Shown here: positions 8,162 to 17,040 of the stretch, one piece after another
Layout of the letters: every line of letters begins with the position of its first letter
How positions within the stretch are numbered: the stretch's first letter is position 1
Assembly: GCA_903862955.1 (NCBI GenBank)
Contig: CAIPAH010000016.1
Span: 62,001 to 126,000, forward strand
Reading direction: 5' to 3'
Source: an uncultured Opitutia bacterium
Lineage (GTDB): Bacteria; Verrucomicrobiota; Verrucomicrobiia; Opitutales; Opitutaceae
Length of the DNA: 64,000 nt
Notes under the pieces: generated by a model
Told to the model about the DNA's origin: nothing
Database searches by the model: none
Seen by the model: only the letters and a program-made list of their open reading frames with translations
Made by a program: the position numbers and the translations under genes

Positions 8162-9121
8162 ATGTCCGCCGAGCCGATTCGTTACTTCGATCGCTACAAG
8201 CGAACCGTTGAGACCGAGATGGTCTACGGCGAGAAGTGGCTGCGGTGGGCCTACGAGACTGCGCCGGGCCGCCTGACGGTCTGGCTGGCGGCGCGCCGGG
8301 CGTGGTTTTCGAAATGGTACGGCTGGAAAATGAACCAGGGCGAGGCGCGCGCGGAGGACTCCGCGATCGTCAAGCTGCTGCGCATCATGCTGGGCGCGGG
8401 CAACAGCTCGAATCGCGTCCTGCCATTTATCGCGAAATACAACGTCGACGTGGACGAGTTCACCAAGTCCGCCTTCGACTACCGGACCTTCAACGAGTTT
8501 TTCTACCGGGCGCTGAAGCCGGAGGCGCGGCCGATTGCGGCGGGTGAAACCGTGGCGGTGTTTCCGGCGGACGGACGTCACCTGGTGTTTCCCAACGTGG
8601 ACACGGCGGAGGGTTTTTACGTCAAAGGCGCGAAGTTCACGCTCGTGGAGCTGCTGGGCGATGCGGCGCTGGCGGCCCGGTTCGCCGGCGGCGCGATGCT
8701 CATTTCGCGGCTGTGCCCGGTGGACTATCACCGCTTTCATTTTCCGGTGGACGGCATGCCCGGCGAACCGCGGTTGATCAACGGCTGGCTCTACTCGGTG
8801 AGCCCGGTCGCGCTGCGCCGCAACCTGCGCTACCTTGTCCAGAACAAGCGCGAGATCACGCTGGTCGAGTCGCCACAGTTCGGCACCGTTGCGGTCATCG
8901 AGGTGGGCGCGACGAACGTCGGCACGATCCGGCAGTCGTTCGTTCCCGGGCGCACCGTGGCGAAGGGGAGCGAGAAGGGCCTGTTTGCGTTCGGCGGCTC
9001 GTGCGTGATCACGCTGTTCCAGCCTGGCCGCATCCGCTTCGACGCCGACCTCGTCACCCAGAGCGCGCAGTTCGTCGAGACCTACGCCCGAATGGGTGAC
9101 CGGCTGGGCGAGGCGCCGTAA
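8162..9121 (+). CDS. psd: phosphatidylserine decarboxylase proenzyme
   Basis: Makes phosphatidylethanolamine from phosphatidylserine at the inner membrane. At 319 aa it belongs to the longer type with an N-terminal extension. The family's self-cleavage triad is visible: Asp in FPADGRH (about 137), His in YHRFHFP (about 193) and Ser in LFAFGGSCVI (about 280). Cleavage between Gly and Ser generates the pyruvoyl group; the GGS variant replaces the LGST of E. coli Psd. Other family elements are GTVAVIEVGATNVGTI and the ending VITLFQPG. The ATG 60 bp after opgH is the only good start. Transcription together with opgH is possible. Confidence 0.93.
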   Translation: MSAEPIRYFDRYKRTVETEMVYGEKWLRWAYETAPGRLTVWLAARRAWFSKWYGWKMNQGEARAEDSAIVKLLRIMLGAGNSSNRVLPFIAKYNVDVDEFTKSAFDYRTFNEFFYRALKPEARPIAAGETVAVFPADGRHLVFPNVDTAEGFYVKGAKFTLVELLGDAALAARFAGGAMLISRLCPVDYHRFHFPVDGMPGEPRLINGWLYSVSPVALRRNLRYLVQNKREITLVESPQFGTVAVIEVGATNVGTIRQSFVPGRTVAKGSEKGLFAFGGSCVITLFQPGRIRFDADLVTQSAQFVETYARMGDRLGEAP

Positions 9122-9175
9122 TTTTCTATTTTCGGTTGCGGAAAGGCAACCGAGGCAAAACGACCACCGCGCGCC

Positions 9176-11461
9176 TCAAAACTCGTCGTAGGCGATTTGG
9201 GTGGCCGGCACTCCCAGTGACGCGAGCATCTGGGTGCACGCCTTGATCATTTGGGGCGGGCCGCAGAGGTAGTATTCGACGGCCGCGGGGCTGGGATGAT
9301 CGTGGAGGAGGCGATCAAGCACGACGCTGTGAATGAAGCCGCGATGGCCGGACCAGTAGTCCTCGTCCAAGGGCGAGGAGAGCGCGACGTGGAAGGCGAA
9401 GTTGGAATGCTGCCGCGCCAGGCCGTCAAAGTAGTCGGTGTAGAAGAGCTCCTGTCGCGAACGCGCGCCATACCAGAAGCTCACCTTGCGCGCGGTGTGC
9501 TCCGTTTCGAAGAGGTGCGTGAGATGGGCGCGCAGCGGGGCCATGCCAGCGCCGCCGCCGATGAAGACCATTTCGCGCTGCGAGGGCTTGAGGTGAAAGT
9601 CGCCAAACGGGCCGAGGGCGGTGACTTCGTCGCCGGGCTTGAGATTGAAGACGTAGCTCGACCCGACGCCGGGCGGGCAAGCCTGGCCGGGCGGCGGGGT
9701 GGCGATGCGGACGTTGAAGCGCAGCGTCCGTTCGAGCTGTTGGTTGCTTGCGAACGAGTAATTGTTGCGGCGCTCCGTGTCGGGGTTGGTGGCGACCAGG
9801 TCGAAAACATGCTGCCGTTCCCACACGGCTGCGAACGGCGCGGGGATGTCGAAGTCCCGAAAACGGATCTCGTGGTAGCGTGGAATGGTGAGCTGCAGGT
9901 AATCGCCGGGAGTGAACGCGACCGGCGAGCTGCTCTCGACGGGCTCGAGGACGAGTTCCTTGATGAAGGTGGCGACGCTGCGATTGCTGACGACGCGCAG
10001 CCGGAACGGCTGGGGCTCGCGCACACCCGCCCCGCCGGCGCGCAGCAGGTTGAGGTGGAGCCGGCCCTGGCGTTCCTCGAGCGGGTAGGTGGCCAGGCCG
10101 CGGCAGACGGGCGGGCGCGCGGGCGAGCCGTCGGAGAGGTGAAAGCGGCCGTTGTGCTTTGGGCACTCGATGAGCTTTCCCTTCACCAAGCCGCCGGCGA
10201 GATGCGTGTTGCCATGCGTGCACACGCCGTCGGTGGCGTAAAGCTGGCCTTCGTCGTCACGGTAAAGCGCGTAAGTTCTCCGGCCGTGGTCGAAGCGGAT
10301 GACTTGGGCGGGCCCGAGATCGGCGCCGGCGCAGACTTCAACCCAGCCGTCCGCGTCGGGTGCCGCATCGGAGGCGGCATGGGTTCCCCGGGCGGCGGAT
10401 TTGGGCGTCGGCAACACCCGGCGGATGTAGTGCGCGGGATCCTTCAGCTGGCGCCGCACCGTCGGGATGATTTCGCGCCAGGCTGACAGGATGTTCGGAT
10501 ACGGCGGCGGCATGTCATCCTTGACGAGCGCATGGAGCCGCGGCAGCGCGTGATAGGGCACGAGCGGGAACATGTGGTGTTCCACGTGGTAGTTCATGTT
10601 CCAGTAGAGGAACCGATTCAAGGGGTTCATGTAGACCGTCCGGCAGTTGAGCCGGTGATCGAGGACGTTTTCCGCCAGGCCCCCGTGCTGGGTCAGGTTG
10701 TAAACGTAGAGCAGCCACGTCCCGAAGACGTTGGGAAAACAAATGAAGAGCACCGGCAGGAAGTTGCGGAAGTAGAGCGACAGGCCGATCGACGCGGCGT
10801 AGATCAGCAGGTAGAGCCGGGCGCGGAGGTAGACTTTGGGAAACTCCGAAGCGGGGACGAACGTCTTCTCGTCGGCGCGCATGCGGCCGGTGGCGTGGAG
10901 CACGAGGCGTTGGAGGTAATCCGGATGCAGCGCAAATAGGCCGAGTAGCAGGCCCTGCATGTCCGGCGGGCGGGGAAAATTAATCTCGGGATCGCGGCCG
11001 ACGATGATCGTGTCGCTGTGGTGGCGGATGTGGCTCCAGCGCCAGACAGTGGCTTCGCGTTTCACCATGAACGACGCGATTTCGTAGAGGGCGTTGTTCA
11101 TCCAGTCCGTCTTGAACGCCGTGCCATGGCTGGTCTCGTGCCAGCGCGAATCGGAAGTCTGGGCGTAAAACACGCAATAGATCGCGTAGGGCAGGCAGGC
11201 CCACCACGTGCCCCAAAGCAGCCACGTGGCGTAACCAAACCCGAAGAGCAGCGCGAACCAGATGAGCGTGTCGCGAATCGCGGGCCCGTCGCGGCGCTTG
11301 AGCAACTGGCGCATCGCCTCCCGGGGCACCGGGCATTGATACCAATCCGCCTCCGCCAGCCCCCGCTCCACGGCGCGCGTGCTGTTCGCCCCGGTCAGGC
11401 TGTAGTCGAGCCCGGTGGGAATTTCGCTGCTGGCGGTGACGGTCTCGCGAGTCACAGGCAT
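9176..11461 (-). CDS. three-domain fusion: fatty acid desaturase + Rieske [2Fe-2S] + NqrF-like FAD/NAD reductase
   Basis: 761-aa protein predicted to introduce a double bond or hydroxyl into a membrane lipid or carotenoid using its own electron chain. Residues ~60-320 are a membrane di-iron desaturase with three His boxes: HETSH (108-112), HIRHH (144-148) and HVEHH (292-296). Residues ~370-475 form a Rieske domain (CTHG at 414 and CPKH at 433). Residues ~485-761 are a ferredoxin-reductase module with NYSFAS (FAD), FIGGGAGMAP (NAD), YLCGPPQM, and an ending like NqrF (YDEF). NqrF's own plant-type 2Fe-2S domain is absent and the Rieske domain sits in its place. Substrate unknown. Confidence 0.88.
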   Translation of the reverse strand: MPVTRETVTASSEIPTGLDYSLTGANSTRAVERGLAEADWYQCPVPREAMRQLLKRRDGPAIRDTLIWFALLFGFGYATWLLWGTWWACLPYAIYCVFYAQTSDSRWHETSHGTAFKTDWMNNALYEIASFMVKREATVWRWSHIRHHSDTIIVGRDPEINFPRPPDMQGLLLGLFALHPDYLQRLVLHATGRMRADEKTFVPASEFPKVYLRARLYLLIYAASIGLSLYFRNFLPVLFICFPNVFGTWLLYVYNLTQHGGLAENVLDHRLNCRTVYMNPLNRFLYWNMNYHVEHHMFPLVPYHALPRLHALVKDDMPPPYPNILSAWREIIPTVRRQLKDPAHYIRRVLPTPKSAARGTHAASDAAPDADGWVEVCAGADLGPAQVIRFDHGRRTYALYRDDEGQLYATDGVCTHGNTHLAGGLVKGKLIECPKHNGRFHLSDGSPARPPVCRGLATYPLEERQGRLHLNLLRAGGAGVREPQPFRLRVVSNRSVATFIKELVLEPVESSSPVAFTPGDYLQLTIPRYHEIRFRDFDIPAPFAAVWERQHVFDLVATNPDTERRNNYSFASNQQLERTLRFNVRIATPPPGQACPPGVGSSYVFNLKPGDEVTALGPFGDFHLKPSQREMVFIGGGAGMAPLRAHLTHLFETEHTARKVSFWYGARSRQELFYTDYFDGLARQHSNFAFHVALSSPLDEDYWSGHRGFIHSVVLDRLLHDHPSPAAVEYYLCGPPQMIKACTQMLASLGVPATQIAYDEF

Positions 11462-11627
11462 GCGGGGTGAAGTTTCCTCACAGCGACGCGTCGCCTCAGG
11501 GGGCCTGCTCCGTCAGCGGATACGTCCAGACCGATTCCCAGCGCACGGCGTTCGACATCCACCTTGTCTGAGTGACTGTCCGCGTGGCGACAAGCCTGCG
11601 CGAGGCGATTCCCCGCTTGCGTCAGGG

Positions 11628-11660
11628 AATCGAAATTCGAAAATCGACACGCGAAAATCC
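11628..11660. repeat. TCGAAAAT-type periodic repeat next to tRNA-Leu
   Basis: AATCGAAATTCGAAAATCG followed by CACGCGAAAATCC, a degenerate ~7-bp periodic stretch ending just before the tRNA gene. It is related to arrays at 16236-16373, 38974-39007 and 45227-45257. The gap 11462-11665 otherwise holds no gene; it is the upstream region of the desaturase fusion. Confidence 0.5.
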
Positions 11661-11665
11661 AACGC

Positions 11666-11750
11666 GCCCGGGTGGTGGAATTGGCAGACACGACGGTCTT
11701 AGAAGCCGTTGCCGAAAGGCTTGCAGGTTCGAGTCCTGTCCTGGGCACCA
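11666..11750 (+). tRNA. tRNA-Leu (anticodon UAG)
   Basis: 85 nt with a 7-bp acceptor stem (GCCCGGG with CCTGGGC), a long variable arm as in class II tRNAs, the anticodon loop CTTAGAA (anticodon TAG), a T-loop GGTTCGAGTCC, and an encoded CCA end (11748-11750). Confidence 0.95.
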
Positions 11751-11753
11751 TGC

Positions 11754-12512
11754 TTACCGCGCCAGCACAACGAAGGCGGGGGTGGTGGCCCCGACGGGGC
11801 TGCGGTCGAAGTCACCGTGGATCGTCACGTCGCTGAAACCAGCGCGGTGCATCAGGTGCTCGAGTTCGTAACGCCAGAACCATCGCATGGACAGGTGCAC
11901 GACCGACTCCTTCACCGCGCCGCCGCCGAGTTCCTCGACGTACCGCATGGTGATGGAAATCAGCTGCGTGGTCCGGTCGCGGGTCGCGCCGACGTAGCGT
12001 CGGACGGGACGGCCTTCATAGGTGAAGCTCAGGTCGAGCGTCTCCGGCTCGACCGGACGGGCCATGTTTTCCAGCTTTGGGTTGAAGACATCGAAGGCGA
12101 ACAACCCGCCGGGCGCGAGGTGGGCCCGCACGCGCGCGAGGCAGGCGAGCTGCTGTTCCACGGTGTCGAGGTGCTGGAACGCGCGGAAGGCGGAGAAGAC
12201 GAACGGGAAGCGTTGCGCGCCGAGGTCGAACGACTCCATTCGCGCGCAGACCAGGTTGATGCCCGCCGTGCCGGGTTTGCGGCGAAACTGCTCGAGCATC
12301 GCCGGCGAGAGATCCACGCCGGTGCAGGCCAGGCCTTGCGCGGCAATGGGCAGGAGCGCGCGGCCGGTGCCGCAACCGAGTTCCAGCACGGGTCCGCCGC
12401 TCGCCACCGCGAGGTCGCGGTAGAACTTCGTGTCGGTGCGCTGCGCGGACAATTCCTCGTAGGCCGCGTCATAGTAGCGGGCCGTGTATTCGTAGGACTC
12501 GGTCGTGCTCAT
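11754..12512 (-). CDS. class I SAM-dependent methyltransferase
   Basis: 252 aa from an ATG giving MSTTESYEYTARYYD; the frame stays open further upstream but without family similarity. The Rossmann motif I is VLELGCGTGRALLP (SAM binding). Other elements are GVDLSPAMLEQF (motif Post-I), FVFSAFRAFQHL and GGLFAFDVFNPK. These match small-molecule methyltransferases of the UbiE/Tam type. It converges on tRNA-Leu, with its stop 3 bp from the tRNA end. Substrate not recognisable. The 173-bp gap 12513-12685 upstream holds nothing recognisable. Confidence 0.85.
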   Translation of the reverse strand: MSTTESYEYTARYYDAAYEELSAQRTDTKFYRDLAVASGGPVLELGCGTGRALLPIAAQGLACTGVDLSPAMLEQFRRKPGTAGINLVCARMESFDLGAQRFPFVFSAFRAFQHLDTVEQQLACLARVRAHLAPGGLFAFDVFNPKLENMARPVEPETLDLSFTYEGRPVRRYVGATRDRTTQLISITMRYVEELGGGAVKESVVHLSMRWFWRYELEHLMHRAGFSDVTIHGDFDRSPVGATTPAFVVLAR

Positions 12513-12685
12513 GCGGGCGCGGGTGGGGTGCACCAGCCCGCCATGCAATCGCCGTTCGGTCAATCGTTGCCGAATGGAGCCAGCTCTCAAGCCCCGGGCC
12601 CGGGCGCCCGCCTCCATGAGGCGACAGGCGGTCGTTTTTTTCCCCGCCCCGATGGTGAACGGTGCTTCCGCCGCTCGCCGGGAGC

Positions 12686-12919
12686 TCAGGCGCCGTCGTT
12701 GCCGATCGAGGCGGTGGCGCAGCCTGCGAGGATCTCCTCGACCTCGGCAATCTCGCCGTCGGTCACCGGCTGGCGGATGACGAAGGACATTCCCTTGTCC
12801 TCGTTGCGACCGAAGATCTGGGGCGCCGCGACGCGGCATTGATCGCAATCGATGCAGGACGCATCGACATAATAGCGGCCCGTGACGTTCTCGGGCAGTC
12901 GTTCATTGAGTGAGGCCAT
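12686..12919 (-). CDS. single-cluster [4Fe-4S] ferredoxin
   Basis: 77-aa soluble electron carrier. C22, C25 and C28 (SCIDCDQCRV) with a distant C67 (LAGCATA) provide the four ligands of one cluster, the layout of monocluster ferredoxins. It is transcribed away from the nuo operon, which starts about 390 bp away on the other strand. Because complex I here lacks NuoEFG and a pyruvate:ferredoxin oxidoreductase gene lies downstream of nuo, this ferredoxin is a candidate electron donor. That role is inference. Confidence 0.85.
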   Translation of the reverse strand: MASLNERLPENVTGRYYVDASCIDCDQCRVAAPQIFGRNEDKGMSFVIRQPVTDGEIAEVEEILAGCATASIGNDGA

Positions 12920-13002
12920 GACAAGACCCTAACACCCTTCGGCGCGCCTCGCTCATCGTCCTTTGGGCAAAATTGCGCATTTATTGCGGCAGATTTTTGT
13001 GC

Positions 13003-13019
13003 GCCCAATCTGATTGGGC
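13003..13019. promoter_or_regulatory. perfect 7-3-7 dyad upstream of nuoA
   Basis: GCCCAAT, CTG, ATTGGGC is a perfect inverted repeat in the 394-bp divergent region between the ferredoxin gene and nuoA (12920-13313). Its size fits a repressor or activator dimer site, and the position suits control of either gene. No confident -35/-10 pair was identified, and nothing else is recognised in this stretch. Confidence 0.35.
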
Positions 13020-13313
13020 CAATTTCACAATCCGCTGCAGGGGAAAGGTTAAAATGCAAGAGCACCGCTCCGCCTGGGGTCAATCAGGGGAGGTCGCGGG
13101 GTCCAAGCTGACTTTGGGGGAGGCAGCTGGCCGATTCGCTTCGGACGGGTTCCGGCGGAGCGCGGTTTTTCTCCTCTGAAGGCGGGCGATCGGTGCGGAT
13201 TTGGGTGCGGAAAACCGGGCAACAAGCTACGCGCAGAAATTGCCAATAAATGGTGCGGGTTGGCGATTGAGCCAGCTATCGACAGCTGCTTCCTTTATTT
13301 CATCGTCTAATCC

Positions 13314-13685
13314 ATGAGCGAACACCCCTACGCTTTTCTTGCTCTGTTCCTGGCCGTGGCCTTGGCGTTTCCCCTGGTGTTGCTGGCGGTGTCGCAACTG
13401 TGGTTCCGGTTTTTCCAGCCGCCCAAGCCCAGTGCATCGAAAAACGACGTCTATGAGTGTGGCGTCGCGTCCACCGGCGACTCCTGGATCCAGTTCAAGC
13501 CCCACTACTACCTCTACGCCATTCTGTTCCTGATCTTCGACGTGGAGATCCTCTTCCTGCTGCCGTTTGCGGTGGCATTCACGGGCCTGCCCACCGGTGC
13601 GCTGGTGACCATGCTCGTTTTCGTGCTGCTGCTCGCCGAGGGCCTCGTTTGGGCCTGGCGGCGCGGGCACCTGGAGTGGCGCTGA
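13314..13685 (+). CDS. nuoA: NADH-quinone oxidoreductase subunit A
   Basis: First gene of the complex I operon, 123 aa. Three membrane helices: about residues 7-30, 62-82 and 88-110. The conserved inter-helix loop contains [11 protein letters not shown], the cysteine loop near the quinone site, followed by [18 protein letters not shown]. It ends 1 bp before nuoB. Membrane arm subunit linking NuoB/D to the rest of the complex. Confidence 0.95.
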   Translation: MSEHPYAFLALFLAVALAFPLVLLAVSQLWFRFFQPPKPSASKNDVYECGVASTGDSWIQFKPHYYLYAILFLIFDVEILFLLPFAVAFTGLPTGALVTMLVFVLLLAEGLVWAWRRGHLEWR

Positions 13686-13686
13686 C

Positions 13687-14340
13687 ATGGACCAGATCGC
13701 CCCTACCACTGTCCCCATCACCGACGCCGAGCGCGACGAGCTGCGGCGGCACGGCATTCTACTGACGGGACTCGAGGAACTCTACAACTGGGGTCGCAGC
13801 CGTTCGGTCTGGCCGCTGAACTTCGGTCTTGCCTGCTGCGCGATCGAGATGATCGCCGCCTCGATGGCGAAATTCGACATCGCCCGCTTCGGCTCCGAGG
13901 TCTTCCGCCCGTCGCCCCGCCAGGCTGACCTCCTGATCGTGTCGGGGACCGTGACCAAGAAGATGGCCCCGCAGGTGGTGCGGCTCTGGAACCAGATGCC
14001 CGAGCCGAAATTCTGCATCGCGATGGGCGCCTGCGCGATTTCCGGCGGACCGTTCAAGCAGGGCTACAACGTGCTCAAGGGCATCGACCGCTTCATCCCC
14101 GTCGACATCTACATCCCCGGCTGCCCGCCGCGGCCCGAGGCGCTGCTGCATGGGCTCGTGCAGCTGCAGGAAAAGATGCGCGGTCAGACCATCTCCGGCC
14201 CGGACGCGCCGCGTCACTTGCGCGCCGACCTGGATTGCGACTGCCCCATTCCCGAGTTCGGCGAACACGATCTCGAGCCGCCGCAGAACGACATCCTCTT
14301 TCAACCGCCTGCGTCCCCGGTGCGCACGCCCAAGGCCTGA
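13687..14340 (+). CDS. nuoB: NADH-quinone oxidoreductase subunit B
   Basis: Peripheral-arm subunit carrying the terminal [4Fe-4S] cluster N2 that reduces quinone; 217 aa. The ligand pair is in [10 protein letters not shown], and further ligands are in the GACAISGG region and in [13 protein letters not shown]. The C-terminal ~50 residues (after about 165) are a family-atypical tail with DCDCPIPEF and Pro-rich sequence. It follows nuoA directly and is followed by nuoC after 5 bp. Confidence 0.95.
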   Translation: MDQIAPTTVPITDAERDELRRHGILLTGLEELYNWGRSRSVWPLNFGLACCAIEMIAASMAKFDIARFGSEVFRPSPRQADLLIVSGTVTKKMAPQVVRLWNQMPEPKFCIAMGACAISGGPFKQGYNVLKGIDRFIPVDIYIPGCPPRPEALLHGLVQLQEKMRGQTISGPDAPRHLRADLDCDCPIPEFGEHDLEPPQNDILFQPPASPVRTPKA

Positions 14341-14345
14341 CGACC

Positions 14346-15020
14346 ATGGAAACCCCCGAACAGATCCGCGACCGCCTCCTCGCCCGCTTTCCCGGCGCGC
14401 AGGTGACCGTCGTGGTCAACGGGTCGCCCTCGGCGCAGCATTCGCTGCTGGTGGACGCGGCGCACGGGCGCGAAATGGCCGGTTTCCTCCGCGACGATCC
14501 GGTGCTGAAACTTGACCAGTGTTCCAACGTGACCGGCGTCGACTGGCCGGAGAAGGAGGTCGTCGAGACCAGGAAGACCACCGTGCCCGACCCGGCTGGC
14601 GGCACGCCGAAGATCATCGAGGAGAAATCCAAGCGCATCGAGCCCGGCTGCCTCGAGGTGGTGTATCATCTTTTTTCGGTGGCGCTGCGGCACGGGCCGG
14701 TGGTGCTGCGGATGCGCACGGGCAACCGCACCGACGCCGTGACGCTGCCCTCGCTCACGCCAGTCTGGCGCAGCTGCGAATTCCAGGAGCGCGAGGTGTT
14801 CGATCTCTTTGGCGTGAAGTTCGACGGACATCCGGACCTGCGTCGCATCCTGATGTGGGACGCGTTCAAGGACCACCCGATGCGCAAGGACTACGTCGAG
14901 CCGGACGACTACGAGTGGGAACCGACCCCGCACGGCGATGTGCTCGCCAAGGCGAAGAAGCATTTTCCCGCGCCCGCCGCGCCCGCGGCGGCGCCGACAC
15001 CTCCAACCGCGACGGCATGA
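14346..15020 (+). CDS. nuoC: NADH-quinone oxidoreductase subunit C
   Basis: 30-kDa-type peripheral subunit, 224 aa, starting at [12 protein letters not shown]. The signature [20 protein letters not shown] and HPMRKDY lie in the second half. Two oddities: an inserted Lys/Pro/Glu-rich loop at about residues 75-98 ([15 protein letters not shown]...), and an Ala/Pro tail after ~205. NuoC and NuoD are separate genes here; the nuoC stop overlaps the nuoD start (ATGA). Confidence 0.93.
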   Translation: METPEQIRDRLLARFPGAQVTVVVNGSPSAQHSLLVDAAHGREMAGFLRDDPVLKLDQCSNVTGVDWPEKEVVETRKTTVPDPAGGTPKIIEEKSKRIEPGCLEVVYHLFSVALRHGPVVLRMRTGNRTDAVTLPSLTPVWRSCEFQEREVFDLFGVKFDGHPDLRRILMWDAFKDHPMRKDYVEPDDYEWEPTPHGDVLAKAKKHFPAPAAPAAAPTPPTATA

Positions 15021-16231
15021 GCACGGAAATCACACCTTCCGCTTCGCCGGCCGCCGGCGGCTTCCCGACCTCCGGGATGCAGGACCTCTCGCCAGGCGGC
15101 GCGCATGTCCGCGCGGTGCATGACGAGTTCCACGGGGATTTGCTCGAGGTGTCGATGGGGCCGCATCATCCGTCCACGCACGGCGTGTTCCGCATGGTCG
15201 TCACGCTCGACGGCGAGCGGATCGTGAAGCTCAAGCCCGTCTTCGGCTACCTGCACCGGAACCACGAGAAGCTCGGCGAAGGCACGAGCTACCTCGGGTC
15301 GATGCCCTACACGGACCGGCTGGATTACCTCTGTTCGATGACGAACAACTGGGCCTACGCCGTCGCCGTCGAGAAGCTCGCCGGGCTCACGGTGCCCGAG
15401 CGGGCCGAGTATGTCCGCGTCATTCTCGCCGAGCTGACCCGCCTGCTGAACCACACCTGCCTCGCGGGCTTCCTGATGCAGGACTGCGGCTGCAGCGGCA
15501 CGCCGCTGATGTATGCGTTCCGCGAGCGCGAAAAAATCCTCGATCTCTTCGAGTCGCTCAGCGGCTCGCGCATGATGTGCAACTACCAGCGCTTCGGCGG
15601 CTGCCGCGTGGACCCGCCGGCCGACTGGCTGGCTCGGGCGCAGACGCTGGTGGACGGTTACACCGCCTTCCTCGACGAGTTTGAGGCGCTGCTCACCGGC
15701 AACGAGATTGTCATGGCCCGCACCCAGGGCGTGGGCTGCATGTCCGCCGCGCTCGCGGTCAGCGCGGGCGTCACCGGCCCGGCGCTGCGCGCGACGGGCG
15801 TCGCCCATGACCTGCGCAAGGTGGACGGCTACGGCGTTTATCCGCGCTTCAACTTCCGCGTGCCGCTCGGCGCGCACGGCGATGTTTACGATCGCTACAT
15901 GATCCGCGTGCTCGAGATGCGGGAGTCGGTCGGCATCCTCCAGCAGGCGCTCGCGGGTCTGCCCGGCGGACCGATCATGAACCCGGCGGCGAAGCTGCGC
16001 GGCTTCCGGCCCAAGGCCGGCGAGGCCTACGGCCGGATCGAGGGGCCGAAGGGCGAGATTGGCTTTTACCTGATCAGCGACGGCAGCCCGAACCCGTGGC
16101 GCTACCGCGTGCGCCCGCCGTCCTTCATCAACCTCACCATCCTCGAGGACATGTGTCTCGGGCACACGGTCGCCGATGCCGTGATCATCCTCGGCAGCGT
16201 CGACATCGTCCTCGGCGAAGTGGACCGATGA
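15017..16231 (+). CDS. nuoD: NADH-quinone oxidoreductase subunit D
   Basis: 49-kDa quinone-binding subunit, 404 aa from the ATG overlapping nuo[15 protein letters not shown] carries the His residues at the quinone cavity, followed by [12 protein letters not shown], the PYTDRLDYL element and a C-terminal GEVDR typical of the family. The first ~40 residues are a low-similarity extension. In most bacteria nuoE, nuoF and nuoG follow; here only a 152-bp repeat-filled gap separates it from nuoI. Confidence 0.95.
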   Translation: MSTEITPSASPAAGGFPTSGMQDLSPGGAHVRAVHDEFHGDLLEVSMGPHHPSTHGVFRMVVTLDGERIVKLKPVFGYLHRNHEKLGEGTSYLGSMPYTDRLDYLCSMTNNWAYAVAVEKLAGLTVPERAEYVRVILAELTRLLNHTCLAGFLMQDCGCSGTPLMYAFREREKILDLFESLSGSRMMCNYQRFGGCRVDPPADWLARAQTLVDGYTAFLDEFEALLTGNEIVMARTQGVGCMSAALAVSAGVTGPALRATGVAHDLRKVDGYGVYPRFNFRVPLGAHGDVYDRYMIRVLEMRESVGILQQALAGLPGGPIMNPAAKLRGFRPKAGEAYGRIEGPKGEIGFYLISDGSPNPWRYRVRPPSFINLTILEDMCLGHTVADAVIILGSVDIVLGEVDR

Positions 16232-16235
16232 ACAC

Positions 16236-16373
16236 AATTTCGATTTTCGATTTTCGACTTTCGATTGCCGGCAGCCCGCCGGCTCTGGGCTCCGCCTTGG
16301 CCCGAGACAACGTGTCCGTCGTCCTCACCGGTGGGCGGCGCGAATCGAAATTCGAAATTCGAAATTCGAAAAT
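16236..16373. repeat. inverted pair of 7-bp-periodic TTCGATT arrays between nuoD and nuoI
   Basis: Left arm (16236-16264): TTCGATT, TTCGATT, TTCGACT, TTCGATT. Right arm (16343-16373): repeated ATTCGAA units running AATCGAAATTCGAAATTCG and on. The arms are complementary over most of their length and enclose ~78 bp of GC-rich DNA. The element occupies nearly the whole gap, at the place where nuoEFG would be expected. Confidence 0.75.
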
Positions 16374-16383
16374 TTAACGAACC

Positions 16384-17040
16384 ATGCTCGGCTCCGGCAT
16401 ACTTCAAGGTCTCGCGGTCACGGCGAAAAACTTCCTGGGCAGTTACCACGACCCGGCGCGCTACACCACGGTCGAGTATCCGGAGGTGAAGCAGCAACTG
16501 CCGGAGGCCTTCCGCAACTTTCCGTTCCTCGTCACCGAGAACGCCACCGACCCGATGGGCACGCTCCGGTGCGTCGCCTGCCAGATCTGTGAGAAGGAAT
16601 GCCCGCCGCAGTGCATCTTCATCGAGAAGAGCAAGGACAAGAAGCCCGACGCCAACGGCAAACTCCAGATCTACCCGGTGGTCTTCGCCATCGACACGTC
16701 GGTCTGCATGAGTTGCCAGATCTGCGTCGAGGTCTGCCCGTTCGATGCGATCAAGATGGACCAGGTTTACGAGATCGCGACGACGGACCGTTTCGACGCG
16801 CTGCTACTGAACCGCGAGCAGCTCGCGAAGCCCAACGAGTATTTCCACCAAATTCACCCGACGGAAGCCGCCGAGGTGGATGCCCGCCTCGCCGCCGACC
16901 GCAAGGCCGCCGAGGAAAAAGCCAAGGCTGCCGCCGCCGCGAAGGCCGCGCTGCCCGCCAAGCCGGCGCCTGCGCCGGTGGCCAAGCCCGCCGTCGTGCC
17001 TCCGCCGACCGCGCCCCAATCGCCGGGTCCCGCCGCATGA
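16384..17040 (+). CDS. nuoI: NADH-quinone oxidoreductase subunit I (two [4Fe-4S])
   Basis: TYKY-type subunit, 218 aa, passing electrons toward NuoB. Two ferredoxin motifs are present: CVACQICEKECPPQC and CMSCQICVEVCPFDAIKM. The loop between them is longer than usual (IEKSKDKKPDANGK). After residue ~165 there is an unusual Ala/Lys/Pro-rich tail, not part of the Fe-S domain. Its stop overlaps the nuoH start (ATGA). Confidence 0.95.
   Translation: MLGSGILQGLAVTAKNFLGSYHDPARYTTVEYPEVKQQLPEAFRNFPFLVTENATDPMGTLRCVACQICEKECPPQCIFIEKSKDKKPDANGKLQIYPVVFAIDTSVCMSCQICVEVCPFDAIKMDQVYEIATTDRFDALLLNREQLAKPNEYFHQIHPTEAAEVDARLAADRKAAEEKAKAAAAAKAALPAKPAPAPVAKPAVVPPPTAPQSPGPAA

Noticed and set aside
11452-11751. 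99-codon minus-strand frame across tRNA-Leu
   Set aside because: Reads the tRNA complement, a common false gene; the tRNA structure is clear.
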